From Aulostomus chinensis (lineage: Eukaryota; Chordata; Actinopteri; Syngnathiformes; Aulostomidae), in assembly GCA_037954235.1 (NCBI GenBank), contig JBBMOA010000013.1, positions 17,991,001 to 18,055,000 on the forward strand: 64,000 nt of DNA. The letters run 5' to 3'. Shown here in pieces: positions 14,298 through 24,699 of the stretch (positions are counted from its first letter, which is position 1; each line of letters opens with the position of its first letter). The position numbers and the translations under genes were made by a program. The notes below the pieces were generated by a model. It searched no databases and was not told the origin of the DNA. It saw only the letters and a list, made by a program, of their open reading frames with translations.

Positions 14298-14511
14298 CCT
14301 GCAGACAAATCAATTTATAAAATATGAATATATGAATGTGAATGTATATGAATCATCAATATCAGCTGGCGGAAACAATAGCTGGCGGAGTCCCAGACTG
14401 CCAGGCTTCCGAGGTCAGATGGTCCATACATACCTTGGCATGAGACGACGGTATTCTGGAGAGCAGCAGGAATTGAAACATTCCAAGAATAACTTGAAGC
14501 ATAATCCCCAT
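3319..14511 (-). CDS. vegfb: Vascular endothelial growth factor B-like (seven coding exons)
   Basis: Secreted PDGF/VEGF-family growth factor, a ligand of VEGF receptor tyrosine kinases. Coding exons: 14434-14511, 10207-10258, 9930-10126, 9775-9848, 9633-9668, 3635-3760 and 3319-3328. Together they give 573 nt and 190 aa, all with GT-AG introns and matching phases. Exon 1 encodes a signal peptide (MGIMLQVILG...SSHA). The cystine-knot domain has all eight cysteines (C56, C81, C87, C90, C91, C98, C131, C133) and the CGGCC motif. Exons 2 and 3 are 52 and 197 nt, the sizes I recall for VEGFA, and exon 4 is 74 nt. The C-terminal domain (about 147-190) has eight cysteines spaced like the VEGF heparin-binding domain, starting PCKPC. 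No long basic exon-6-type segment was seen. The neighbouring dnajc4 favours vegfb over vegfa or pgf. The 10-nt last exon (Cys-Asn-stop) is the least certain part, but it supplies the eighth cysteine. Confidence 0.88.
4801..4839. repeat. (CT)n microsatellite
   Basis: Pure CT repeat of about 39 bp in vegfb intron 5. Confidence 0.95.
5091..5171. repeat. (GT)n microsatellite
   Basis: About 40 pure TG units in vegfb intron 5. The sequence to its left (about 4936-4955) contains a GTGGGGACA phrase, like the flanks of the repeat cluster at 11.7-12.3 kb. Confidence 0.95.
6914..6942. repeat. (CA)n microsatellite
   Basis: About 14 CA units in vegfb intron 5. Confidence 0.95.
7358..7885. mobile_element. 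Foldback MITE-like element, copy 1
   Basis: The left arm has AAAAAGTGTATTTGCCTTTC followed by AAGTACTCACAAA. The right arm near 7845-7885 is its inverted complement (GGAAAGGCAAAATACACTTT, then GTGAAGTACAGCTTTAAA). Inside, TTAGCTTGATGCTAAT on the left is mirrored by AATAACAC...TTAGCTTCAAGC on the right. The same arms recur at 19.9, 56.6, 62.1 and 63.2 kb. No transposase coding is present, so it is non-autonomous. The superfamily is unknown; TTAA-like ends on some copies would fit a piggyBac-type target. Confidence 0.7.
10730..11000. repeat. Probable dispersed repeat in vegfb intron 1
   Basis: Contains the phrases AACTTTTTGGGAAATA and GTGCTAAGCTAACTAGC. I associate these with a common teleost non-autonomous DNA transposon. 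The boundaries are guesses and no second copy was found in this window. Confidence 0.35.
11695..12345. repeat. CA/GT microsatellite cluster with CCTAA/CCTTAACC-rich flanks
   Basis: Three dinucleotide tracts ((CA)n 11734-11763, (GT)n 11990-12031, (CA)n 12111-12182) are interleaved with degenerate CCTAATCCTAATGC and CCTTACCCTTACCTTAACC stretches. Phrases such as GGTCCCCATGTGGG and GTCCTGATAAGG also occur. This fits a known type of fish repeat in which a short CCTTAACC-type module flanks CA tracts. It lies in vegfb intron 1. Confidence 0.6.
12729..12784. repeat. (GT)n microsatellite
   Basis: About 28 GT units in vegfb intron 1, unusually pure. Confidence 0.95.
14231..14294. repeat. (CA)n microsatellite next to vegfb exon 1
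   Basis: About 32 CA units, ending roughly 140 bp from the vegfb first-exon donor. A plus-strand ORF at 14122-14685 is produced by this repeat plus the antisense of exon 1. Confidence 0.95.
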
Positions 14512-15260
14512 TGTGCAGGAGTCCAAGGGCCACACAAAATATTTTTGGACCAATCCAGGGAATTAAAAAACGATGTCCGGCTTGCTTCTGTATCCTATCA
14601 AAGGCGCATAAATCCAGCTTTCACTCCCCAGTCTCCCTTCCGTGGAAGGACCCCCAGGGTGGCATCCTCAGTGTTGGGAGAATAACTTTTGCATTTGATA
14701 CGAAATGATAGTCGGAGCTATAAAATCAGGATAAAACGGACTAAACTACTTTGTTCCAGACTAGATCGGAAATAACTAATGACAGAAATTTCTCAACTGT
14801 ATCCCTCACATGTCATGAATTAATATCGGTACGTGGCACCATAATCTATAAATCCTGGTATTTTGGTGACACTTAAATAAACTTTGCCCCCTGACATTTA
14901 TTTATCTGAGGGAACCGTGTTGGTCGTGATCCCATGAAACCGGTCTGAGGTCCTTGCTGCCTGTCTGGAGGTTCCTTCAGATTCCCGCTGAAACGTGGAG
15001 CGATCCTAAAATCCTCTGCGAGGTGAAGAATTCACATCCACCACCAGCAGGACGGTTATCTCGCTGAGATGTGACGCCTCGGCCCGGCATGCGTAGTGAC
15101 AGTGCAGCGGGTATTCCGTTCCCCGGCGCGGTCACAGTCTCTCCACACTGTCGCTCCCTTTGAAAACGTGACGTTCCCCCTCCAGGCGCATCTCCCTGCT
15201 TCTTGTCCTCTTATGAATAAAGCTGAGATAAAACGCTTCGCGGACATGTAGTGCAGCTAG
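14512..15260 (-). promoter_or_regulatory. Probable vegfb 5' UTR and promoter region
   Basis: Sequence upstream of the vegfb start codon. It becomes relatively GC- and CpG-rich at 14940-15260 (for example CCGTTCCCCGGCGCGG near 15116), unlike the AT-rich surroundings, which suggests a CpG-type promoter. No transcription start site can be read directly. Confidence 0.4.
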
Positions 15261-18110
15261 TGCAGAGCCAATAGGGGCTGTCCGCAGATACAGGAGAAAG
15301 GCCTGCAAAGGTAGGACTCTTCATTTGTTGTTGTGATCGGTTTCCTCATTTCCTTTGCCCTTGAGACGCACGCAGCGTAACCATTGCGCTGCAACTTTTT
15401 TCCAAACGGGACAGGCGCACTGGATACAGGTGCTGCGTCCCTGCTGGCCCCTGAGTGTGGGCCAGGGGGCCCCCAGAAGTCCTCTGAATATGGGGAACAA
15501 GGCTGTGGTGGCCGTGAGGTCATGTCCTCTGTGGTGTGACTGGGATGTTTGGTGGTTTTCGTAACACCAGGACATAGAACTAACACATATATTTATATAC
15601 TGACTATAACTCCTTATAATAGTTTATTTCCTGACTAGTTTGGTGGACCAACACTCAAATAATTCCAAGGCTTGTCAGCTGTAAAGATGTAATTTAATTA
15701 ATTATAGAGGAGAGTAAAGTTTCATATCAATAAATAATTAATCAACAGTGGATTTACATTTAATGTTTATTACTAAGACAACTGTCAACTCGAACTAACT
15801 TCCAATGACTGCACAGAGAAATGTTGTTTGACCAGGCCAGATTTCATGGCAGACATCATAAAAAGGTTCAGTGTTAATAATACTAATAATGGATCTGTTA
15901 CATTTTCAGTATGACTTCTGAAACAATGACTCAGCATTTACAATTCTACGACCTTGAATGTAACACAGCTAAATGGAATTCAGCCATCCGGACAAATACA
16001 CTTGTGTCAAAATATCCTCTATGGGGGGGGGGGGGGGCTGTTTTGTCACTAATTTGTACAAAAATATAAAGTTCTTTTCAGAAAATCCCAGATAATTCAA
16101 AAATCAATCATACCTTCAATGTAAAACCCACATAACTGAAGAATTTTCTGACATTACTTGACATTTTTAGCCACTTGGGGGCAGCAGAAACAAGTTTGCA
16201 TTTTAGCACCTGTTAATTGAGTTTGTTTGAGACTAAATTACTCAATCCCACATCCAACAGCTACAAAGCAGCTTTATCATTGATTTCATTTTGTGTTTTA
16301 ATTGTGTCTGCTTCTCGTCTCAGTGAACACCTCAGGGAAATATGGCTCTTGCTAGCTGCTGAAACAGTGTTCACAAGCTAGTTGCTACCTGCTACATGAT
16401 AAAAAGATGGCACCTTTTCTCTTAAATTAATTGCTGCGCGGACATGAAGACGCTATCGAGCAATGAGAGTGAACCATAAGAGTAATGTTGCAGTAAACAA
16501 CCACCTTAGGCTCATCATAAAGGTCATGGGAAGGTGAGGAACTGCAATTGGACGTGTCACACTACATGATGTCTCTCATAGTACAAGATGACATTCAGTA
16601 CTTTATTTGTAAAGTATTAATCATAGCTGCTTTCAAGATGTTACACTTGTCTGGCTGGTTAGTCTGGAGATGAAAAATAGCCTACTGATATTCAAAAAAT
16701 CTTGTCAACAATCCTGTTACTGAATATTCAAATTCTACTTTTTGCCCTCTAAGTAGGAAAAATGCAAGACTAATTAAGAGTCTGTTTCTTCTTCCTCTAT
16801 CTCCCACGAGGATAAACTAAAATAAAATGCATTTTATTGAATCACATCAAATAATATTGGCCGGCTTTGCTCTGTAGCACCTTGAGCTAATCGGTGATTG
16901 ATCAGTATCAATCGTTTTCCAAATGATAGATCAGAGGGCACGTTTGCTGCACTGCATTGTTGCAGCTCACACTGTGCCACACTTTTCCTGGTCTGCAGAT
17001 AAGTCCATTAAAACTCCTCATTGCTCCCTTTTCTCATGAGCCTTGTCTTCCTTCAGTGTGTGTGTGTGTGTGTTGTCCTGCTGACATTATGGTATGTTTG
17101 GGTTATGACAAACCACATGAGGGTGAGAGTGTCTGTATGTTATGCGGGGATGTGTTATCTCCTATGTCTAAAGTGCTGCGGCGGCAGCGGGTGACAAGAC
17201 ACCACAAGAAGGAAACATTCACCTGCAACGTGAGTCACATGGTCGTTACTCAAGTTCAGTTTGCAGTCGTGTCAATACTCTTCTGTATGAACAACCAAGC
17301 AAGCCTCCCTTCCATGACGCCCCCAGAAAAATACTGAGGAAATTTAGGACGACTTGAAAAGAAAATGTAAGAAATATCACTTCAAAAGAGGATTAAAGAT
17401 AATGTACTTTCACTGTTGATGGTGCTAAACATTGAGGTAAAAGAAAAAAAAAAGTGCATTTTAAGGCTCGAGTTTTTAATCTCAGAATTCTTACTCTTTC
17501 ATGATTGTCATAACTCTGACATTAAAATCAGAATTTTAACTTTATTCTCATTAATTACAGTTTTTTTTCTTCCAATCCAAAAGATAGTCAGTGGCCCTCG
17601 CTTTCTTCGGTAGAAAGCAACTCATGAGTAACGGCTTAACGTTAAAGAGACCATTTAGAGATTTCACAAGGGTTACTCATGATGTTTTGTCAGTCCTTCA
17701 CATGTAATGTTCATTCCAAAGTGAATAGTTTGTCAAATTATAATCTTGACTCTTTCAGTACTACATTTCTAGAGTGTATACACTAAAATGAAACGGTTAA
17801 CTGTCCAGTTTTCCTTGACTAGTTTCATTTGTTTGTTTTTTTTGGAATTAGGGGTAGAAAAATTAGCGAAGAATTCAAAGTATTGCGGTCAAAACCAAAC
17901 CATCCGTGTGAGGGAAGCCGAACATGTTAAGGGAGATGATGAAGAATGCTGGACAGACAAATTTGACCATTTAATCATTTCCCACTGACACTCTTACACA
18001 GAATATAGATAAGGTAGTGAAGGAGAAACATGGCAAACAAACCTAACAGTTTAAATACGTTGGCTCTTGATGTTGAAGTGACCGCAAAACTGTCATTATA
18101 AACTTTTTAA
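15261..18110. other. Intergenic stretch between vegfb and dnajc4
   Basis: No supported gene. Contains a (G)15 tract at 16023-16037 and AT-rich filler. The ORFs here (15257-15586 minus, 16957-17337 plus) have no recognisable domain or splice context. Confidence 0.6.
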
Positions 18111-18133
18111 TTCAATTTAAACATTTTAATGTT

Positions 18134-18139
18134 TTTATT
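18134..18139 (-). terminator. Candidate dnajc4 polyadenylation signal
   Basis: AATAAA on the minus strand, about 1 kb downstream of the dnajc4 stop codon. It is the nearest clear hexamer I noted, so the 3' UTR assignment is tentative. Confidence 0.35.
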
Positions 18140-19149
18140 ACAGCAGTTTGGCAATAAGTTTCTGTGTCACCCCTTTTTTTCCAAGACATGATCTTACATA
18201 CAGAGTATATACTGTATGTATTCAAATAAAGTGAGCACACGGTGCGTTTCGGCTTCGAACATCTTTGCCAGTTAAAGGAATGGAAAGATTTGATCAACAC
18301 TGACGCTATTTTTTTGATCCAATTCATTGTTGATTCCCTTATCACATACTGACCCGTTTACACTGTGAAGAGAAAAAAAACAACAGGTTTTCAATCGTTA
18401 TTTCTGATTTTGAATGCAGAGTAGAAACCGTGTCGAGGAAAGGTATGGCATTTGAACATGACTAAATAAATAACAGTGCCCTTAAATTTTTCTCTTCCCA
18501 CAGCACGCGCCGTCATTGTGCTTCAAGCAGCAATTCTCAGAGAAGAAATGGCAGGTGTTGCTAAACAGAACCGATAATCTTGGAGGTATATGATGAACGA
18601 ACATCCCCGGCAAACAACGAGGATCAACAGAAGGAGCAAAAAGGAGTTGGGTGTAGTTTTCCAGATCTGTCGACTGTTTTTTTTTTTTGTGACAAACTTA
18701 ACCTGTAAAACCATTAATGCTGAATATTAAACTCTTCAACATCTCCTTCAGTTCATCCATCCTTTCAGACGCTGGCAAATCGTGTCACAATGATTTGACT
18801 GGCTCTTAACGGGGAGCAGCAACATCCTCACACGTTCATTAAAGGCAGGAGAAATGGTGGAGAGGTTTGTGTGTAGCTGCATCCTGTCAGTAACCTCACC
18901 AGTAAGAAGATGCTACTGACTTCATCCGTTTATAGTCCAGTAAAGTCAGCCTGGTTGGGAAATAAACCGAGTGTGACACGTCTAAGTCCTCCTCCATCAC
19001 TCTGAGGACAAACACAGGTGTATCAACATCTTCAAATAGCTCAGAATACACTTCGAAACTCTAAAACTAACGCCACATTCAGTCTGCTGGCAGCTCAGAC
19101 TCCAACTCCAGCTGAGTACATATGTCACAGAGGACAACAGGAGACACTC

Positions 19150-21941
19150 CTACTTGTCCTCTCGCCCGTAGCGGGATTTGAATTTCTCCTGGAACTCATC
19201 ATGCTTCTGCCGCAGGATTTCTGCCTGTTTCTTGAACCCGTTGACTCTGAGGAAAAGAAATGAATCACAGCCAGTCAAACAGGTCTTCAGCCATCCTTAA
19301 TCAAAATGGTTACTTAGCAAAGAAGGAAGACAATTTTTTTCACAAACCTGGCTCTCTCTTTGGATTCATTGTATATTTTTGTGATATTATGATCTTTCTC
19401 TTCCATAAATTTGTTGTGAACTTGTTCCAGTTTTCTGAAAAAAAAAAAGGTTGAACAGATGCAAGTTAAATAACTTTGCTTAACCTCGGAGTTCAGAGTT
19501 CAACAGGGCCACTGTATGCTCAGTTGTATTTATGGCGGTTGTACAGCTGTTAAAACAACTCGACAGGACACAGGGAAGTGAATCTCCACAAAGCCGAACG
19601 GCACCTTGTGTGTGTGAGAACAAATGGCCCTGAGGTCGAACCGAGACACACGGCACTGAGAAGTGTCCTCAAACAATCCAATTTATCTGTATGTGAATGT
19701 GCAGACTGACTGAGGAGGTGATGAGGGCGGGCAGCAGTGAGAGGAGATCAGGGTTCCTCTCAAGACTGCATCTACTGCATTGGGAACAGTTACACCGTTG
19801 CCTCATTTTACAAAAGTTCCCTAAAAACGCACAATATGTTGTCATCAGTGTTCACCTTTCAGGCCAAAGGAGCAAATGCTTCAAACAATTTCCTTTTTTT
19901 TCTCAGGTAACTTAAAGTGACACCTCACTCAAAAGAATGTATTTTGCCTTTCAAGTACTCACAAACAGTTGTGTTGAGCTCGTGAAGACGTATCATCTCC
20001 TGCATTACTTTTTTGTGACACCAGCATGTAGAAAGAGCCAGCCATGTATGTTTACCCTGAGGCTAACACCTCCCCCCCCCATGGTCACCAACTACTAGCA
20101 TTAGCAAAACTGTCCAAAAACATTCATTAGGAAACTCTCAAGCACATCACACCACATCTTCTTTGTGCTCATTACTCTACAAATACTTTGAGTTGAGCCT
20201 GAAACAAACGCAACATTTCCAGTGCGGCACTCAGAGATGTGACGCAACTGTGAAAAAAACTAGACTTTTTGGGTGAAGTATCACTTTAAGCTTCAAACGC
20301 CCAAGGGCTCTTCATTCATTGACAAAATAGTAAAATGAACAAAATGTAGTAAGTGTGGGCTTGAAGGGTGAATGTTCAACTTTATTCACCCACGGTATCG
20401 GCTGCTATGTCTTTACCTGAAAAAGAGGACGTGAGCTCCGATACTGAGCAGCATAGCAAACAAGCAGTAGCCCAACAGGCGGAAGTTGTTCTTCCTCCTC
20501 TCCTGCTGTGCCTCTGCTGACATCTCCTGAGTGTAAGACTGATGCACCTGCTCCCAGTATCGTATGGTTTCCTGGGCCTCGGCACTGGTGGTGAAGCAGT
20601 GGAAGAGGTGAAGAATTGATATGGAATCAGCTGGGATTGTACTAGAATAATGATATGGTAATAAATCTGTGTCTGATGGCTGATCAAACTGAGCTGAATC
20701 AGTCTGTTTCAGTCTGATTCACTTCGTGTTTGCAGATAAAATCAATGGCATTAATTTCAGGGACAATTTATTGACCAGGAAATTTTGCTATCATGACAGT
20801 CCTACAGCTGGAGACCGATTCCCACGACGTTCATCTTCAGGATACATCAGAATATTTAAGACTATGTGAGACACACTTTTGTGTAATAGCATCATAGTCC
20901 TCACAAAAATAAAACTGCAAGCAGACCACATCAGACATTTTCAGGTTTAGACCACAGTTGCGTCAGTGATTTCCAACTAAATCACAGAGTCAGACAGTGG
21001 AGGATGGCCTGGTTACGCAGGACCCATAACAAGCTCACAGTGTCTTAGTGTCACCTTGTTCTGTGGGCGTTGAAGCTGGATGCAGCTCTGAAGACCTGGC
21101 CCCTGCCACCGCCGTAGGGGTGTCTGATCTTGGTGTCATACTCCTTCCTGCTTGGCTCTTTGCTCAGCACACGGTACGCCTCGTTCAGCTCCACAAACTG
21201 GTTGTGTAGCTCTGGGTTAGATGGGTCACTGTCTGGGTGCAGCTGCCATAATTAGAGTAATTATTAAGGACACACATCAAACCAATCCACCACGGCAGTG
21301 AGGGAATGATCTTGACGGCGTGCATGTATGCAAAATTGTCTTTATTATTGCTGGACTGTAGTTTATTTCTCTGAATTGTGTGAGCTCAGGCATAACTCCT
21401 GCCTGAAGGGCGAGATGTGTCACCATTCAATCACGCCACGACATCAAGGTTTAGATTCCTGCCTGTCTTTATTTACACTGCTGGCTGCAACATGAAAACA
21501 ATCAAAAAGCCCACTGTGAGGAGGAGAAACTAAACTGTATAAGGCTGCCCTCATGTGGCGAAATGTGATATAAACCTATAAGTCACAGAGATGCAAGAAA
21601 CCTACCTTCTTAGATTTGTTGAAAAAGGCATTTTTAATGTCCTCTGAGGAGGCATCAGATTTGACTCCAAGGAGGTCGTAATAGTTCACAGCTTTTCTGA
21701 AGGGAGTGATACAACCAGAAAATAGCAGTAAAACACGGGAAAATCACTATTACAAGCTGATGTTTGTTATAGAGATTGAATGAATTAAAATGACCTAGCA
21801 AAAATATTTAAATCTCCTGTCAATCAAACAAGTTCCAGTGAAAGTGTACCTGTTAGCTACGTTCTGGGAGAGCAGACGCAGTCCGTACTTGCAGCCCCAA
21901 AGACAGTTCTGACAGAGGCGCAGCTGACCCTCCAGCTGCAT
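19150..21941 (-). CDS. dnajc4: DnaJ homolog subfamily C member 4 (six coding exons)
   Basis: Membrane-anchored J-domain co-chaperone that would stimulate an Hsp70 ATPase. Coding exons: 21850-21941, 21606-21696, 21055-21242, 20417-20584, 19348-19434 and 19150-19246, giving 723 nt and 240 aa, about the length of human DNAJC4. Every junction is GT-AG with matching phases. The J domain starts at about residue 35 (NYYDLLGV), with the catalytic HPD at 63-65 in the next exon (LHPDSDPSNPEL). One hydrophobic segment lies at about 160-179. A basic, helical tail (EEKDHNITKIYNESKERA) follows and aligns with the human C-terminal region. The start is the first ATG in this frame; the N-terminal LRLC matches human DNAJC4. 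A MITE-like insert lies in intron 4. The gene points away from nudt22. Confidence 0.92.
19911..20290. mobile_element. Foldback MITE-like element, copy 2 (dnajc4 intron 4)
   Basis: The clearest copy. The left end CTTAAAGTGACACCTCACTC is mirrored by the right end GGGTGAAGTATCACTTTAAG, an imperfect terminal inverted repeat of about 25 bp with TTAA-containing tips. The inner left arm has TGTATTTTGCCTTTCAAGTA as in the other copies. It is 380 bp long with no coding. Confidence 0.75.
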
Positions 21942-22180
21942 GATGGGTGATGACTGTAGTGTCACACAGACAACAAATGTTAAATGTAGTACTGGTGTAA
22001 AGTAGTTTAGTGAGGGGGAAGCAGGTAATAGACCAAAAATATATCATCTAATCATAACTACAAGATCCGAAGACCAGTAGTTTGTTTTGTTGGTTGTGCC
22101 AGCCAGAACAATGATTCAATACAACAACACACAATGGAGGAAGTGCTTAAAATAACAGGTGACCATTTTTCTGTCTTTAC

Positions 22181-22260
22181 CTTTCAGTTTGTTTCCATTG
22201 AAACTGATGATGTCAGCAACAGCCCCCTCATGTGATGACATGTGACTCTACCGGGGACCA
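22181..22260 (-). other. Candidate dnajc4 5' UTR exon
   Basis: A good donor (CTGAAAG then GTAAAG) sits at 22181/22180, and an acceptor at 21954 (CACTACAG) precedes the first coding exon. The candidate exon contains two upstream ATGs. The one at 22241 opens a frame of about 53 codons that would run past the dnajc4 start in another frame and stop at 21853. The upstream boundary is unknown. Confidence 0.4.
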
Positions 22261-23152
22261 CAACAAAGGGTGAGAGAAACATTTAGGGGGGGGGGGGGGG
22301 ACAAAAGGCTTTCAAATTAACTCCTTGAAATGATTTTTTTTTTTTGAACAAACACCCAGAAACCGGAAAGCTAGTTTGATCTCAGTAGCTGGAGGACCTG
22401 TGCACAACATATTACTTTTAAAAATGCACAATTTATTAATCGCGCATTTCAAGAATAACTGCACCAGTAGCACCTACTGGTGGGTTCGTGAGCCAAGAAT
22501 ACCATAAAATTAACGAAGAAACACAGTTCTACCAGTAGAGTTTTGTGGAAGGACAGTTTGTTCTGCCACCTTTGCAGCGACGCTAAACTAGCCTCGGTTA
22601 GCTTTGAATGCCTCTGTGCTGCAAATAAATGCTATGGACGAGCTAATCTGGGTAGCGAAAGTGCATTCATGACGAAGAGCAACCATGTAACAATGATTCG
22701 ACTTTAAAAATATGTATACATGGATGTAAAGCCATTATCTGAGAGCAGAAAAGTAACATACCAGGAGGACTCGGTTTCATAACAGTGCTGTATTGGCATA
22801 GTGGTTGCATAAAGCTAAGGAAGCTAGGCTACAGTAAAACCGGAACTTAGCGTTCAAAATAAAGCGCAGGACGTTTGCTGAATTGTACAATTAAAAGCAG
22901 CTGACTGTCAAAACTTCTAATAATATTAATATATTCTCGTTTATGTTAAGGTGAATGAGATTCTTTTAAGTTTCATCTATGACATCGGTCTTATGTGAAA
23001 TATGAATTTATTTTGGCTTTATTTTGTTTTTTATTACGACCAAACGCTGCTTGAGTTTTGGTCAATTGACACAACACAAATACGCCCCTTCGTGTGTTTG
23101 GTTCCCGAATATTAACCGTGTGGTGGCCGGAATCTCCTGCAGAACTGAATTG

Positions 23153-23237
23153 ATATATCTATATCTATATCTATATCTATATCTATATCTATATCTATAT
23201 CTACATCTATATTTATATCTATATCTATATCTATATC
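23153..23237. repeat. (ATATCT)n microsatellite
   Basis: About 14 copies of a six-base ATATCT unit with a few substitutions. Confidence 0.95.
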
Positions 23238-23495
23238 CATCAGTATACATTTGAACCGAAGATAGATACTGTCTGTTTGTGTACTGCTAAAACATTTTCT
23301 CTTTCTGTGCATAATTTCATGATAAAGCATCGTAATTTTAGAGCATTTCAATAAATGAAATTTTAACTTACCTAATTTCTTAGTTTCTTATTAAATTGTA
23401 TTGCTTTATTCAGAAATAACAACTGATGGCACCAAGATAAATACAGGGCAAATATAACTTTATAAGTTGTTTGTTACTCCTTAAGACAGTAACTG

Positions 23496-23549
23496 AAATA
23501 ATAGGGTCTTCGCCCCTGAGGACCTCCGGGGTCAGGCCCTAATTATTTT
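23496..23549. repeat. GC-rich hairpin-forming inverted repeat
   Basis: AAATAATAGGGTC at the left end pairs with GGCCCTAATTATTT at the right, and GCCCCTGA pairs with TCAGG and nearby bases inside. The result is a stem-loop of about 54 bp in AT-rich spacer. It resembles small hairpin repeats seen in fish genomes. Confidence 0.45.
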
Positions 23550-24699
23550 TGATGCGGCAGCACACGTCATCCGGAGCCTGCAGTTCCTATTCTTGGTCAC
23601 TGAGTGGCGGTAATTAACACATATTCTGCCATTCGGTTGAAGAGAGGAAGTAAACCAACAACAAATTGTAGACACGTCAGAGAGGTAAGTTATTGAAACT
23701 TTTAATTACCAGAACTAACAAATGAAAAATGTCCAGGTTATGGCCGTATATGTTGTGAGAAAATAGCCGGAGTTATTTTGGTATTGACACTAAACTGACA
23801 GCTCTCCGAAATGAATCCTGCGAGTTGGTTTCACCAAACCTCACGGTAAATGTATATTCTTTGGGATGTAAAGTGAAACACAGCCAAGAAAAATGAATGA
23901 AAAAGTCGTCCGTTTGTGTTATATGGTTATATACCTGGGAGGTGGGAAAGGTAACAGGAGAGGACCACATATAAACGTGGAAACAGAATTTGACGTAACA
24001 CCTGCCTCTGCCTTCCCTATTGTGAACCTATTAATTCATTCGCAACTACGAGGAAATATTTGTAAGCTCTTTAAAAAGTTGCCTCTGAGTTACCACGGTA
24101 AGCATTTCATTAGTTGTCCATTCGTTCATCGTATTCCACGCCATTTCCTCTGCAGGTGATAAAGTGGATGAATAAGAATGTTTTAGCTGATAACTTCCAT
24201 TGGCTCAGTTTTCATATGATGAGGTCTGGTTGGCTTAAAGGCAGTAACTTTCAAACTAATATTCATTCAGGATTTCATCAGTAGTTCTGCATCGCTGTGG
24301 AATCGAGCCAGTGTGCGTGGTTCCTTTAGGAGGAGGAGAGACTGAGGAGGTGAAGAGCCCCTCTTTCTGGAACTGCCCTCTGGGTTAACAAGCAGAACTA
24401 TCTGAAAAAAAATTCCATTGATCAAGTGTGTAAACCCTATAGGGCAAAGTAGGCGGTGCCCACATCATATAACCTGCACAAAATACCCGTTACAGGATGT
24501 GACATTTGGATAAATATTCTCTGTTTGTCAGTCTATGTGCAGTCTTAATTCCACTCTCACAGGACATTCATTTACTGCATTTAAATGTCTCTAAAAGACA
24601 GCATTTTATACCTGATCTGATGATTCATTTTTAAAAGGAAACCACAGAAGTAACACAGTGTTGCATCTCTGTAGAGAAAACCTCTTATCTTTGGAGGTG

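Larger units (their letters stand above)
22262..23600. promoter_or_regulatory. Divergent promoter region between dnajc4 and nudt22
   Basis: The two genes point away from each other across this stretch. It includes a (G)15 tract at 22286-22300, an ATATCT microsatellite and a GC-rich hairpin at 23.5 kb. A probable nudt22 5' UTR exon ends at 23684 (GTCAGAGAG then GTAAGT). No TATA box was recognised. Confidence 0.4.

Noticed and set aside
14122..14685. 187-codon plus-strand ORF
   Set aside because: It is a (CA)n repeat translated as His-Thr, followed by the antisense of vegfb exon 1. There is no domain and no splice context.
15257..15586. 109-codon minus-strand ORF as a vegfb first exon
   Set aside because: No signal peptide and no phase-compatible donor. 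The exon at 14434-14511 gives a clear signal peptide and joins exon 2 in phase.
23153..23237. Regularly spaced repeats as a CRISPR array
   Set aside because: A continuous six-base microsatellite with no spacers, in a vertebrate genome.
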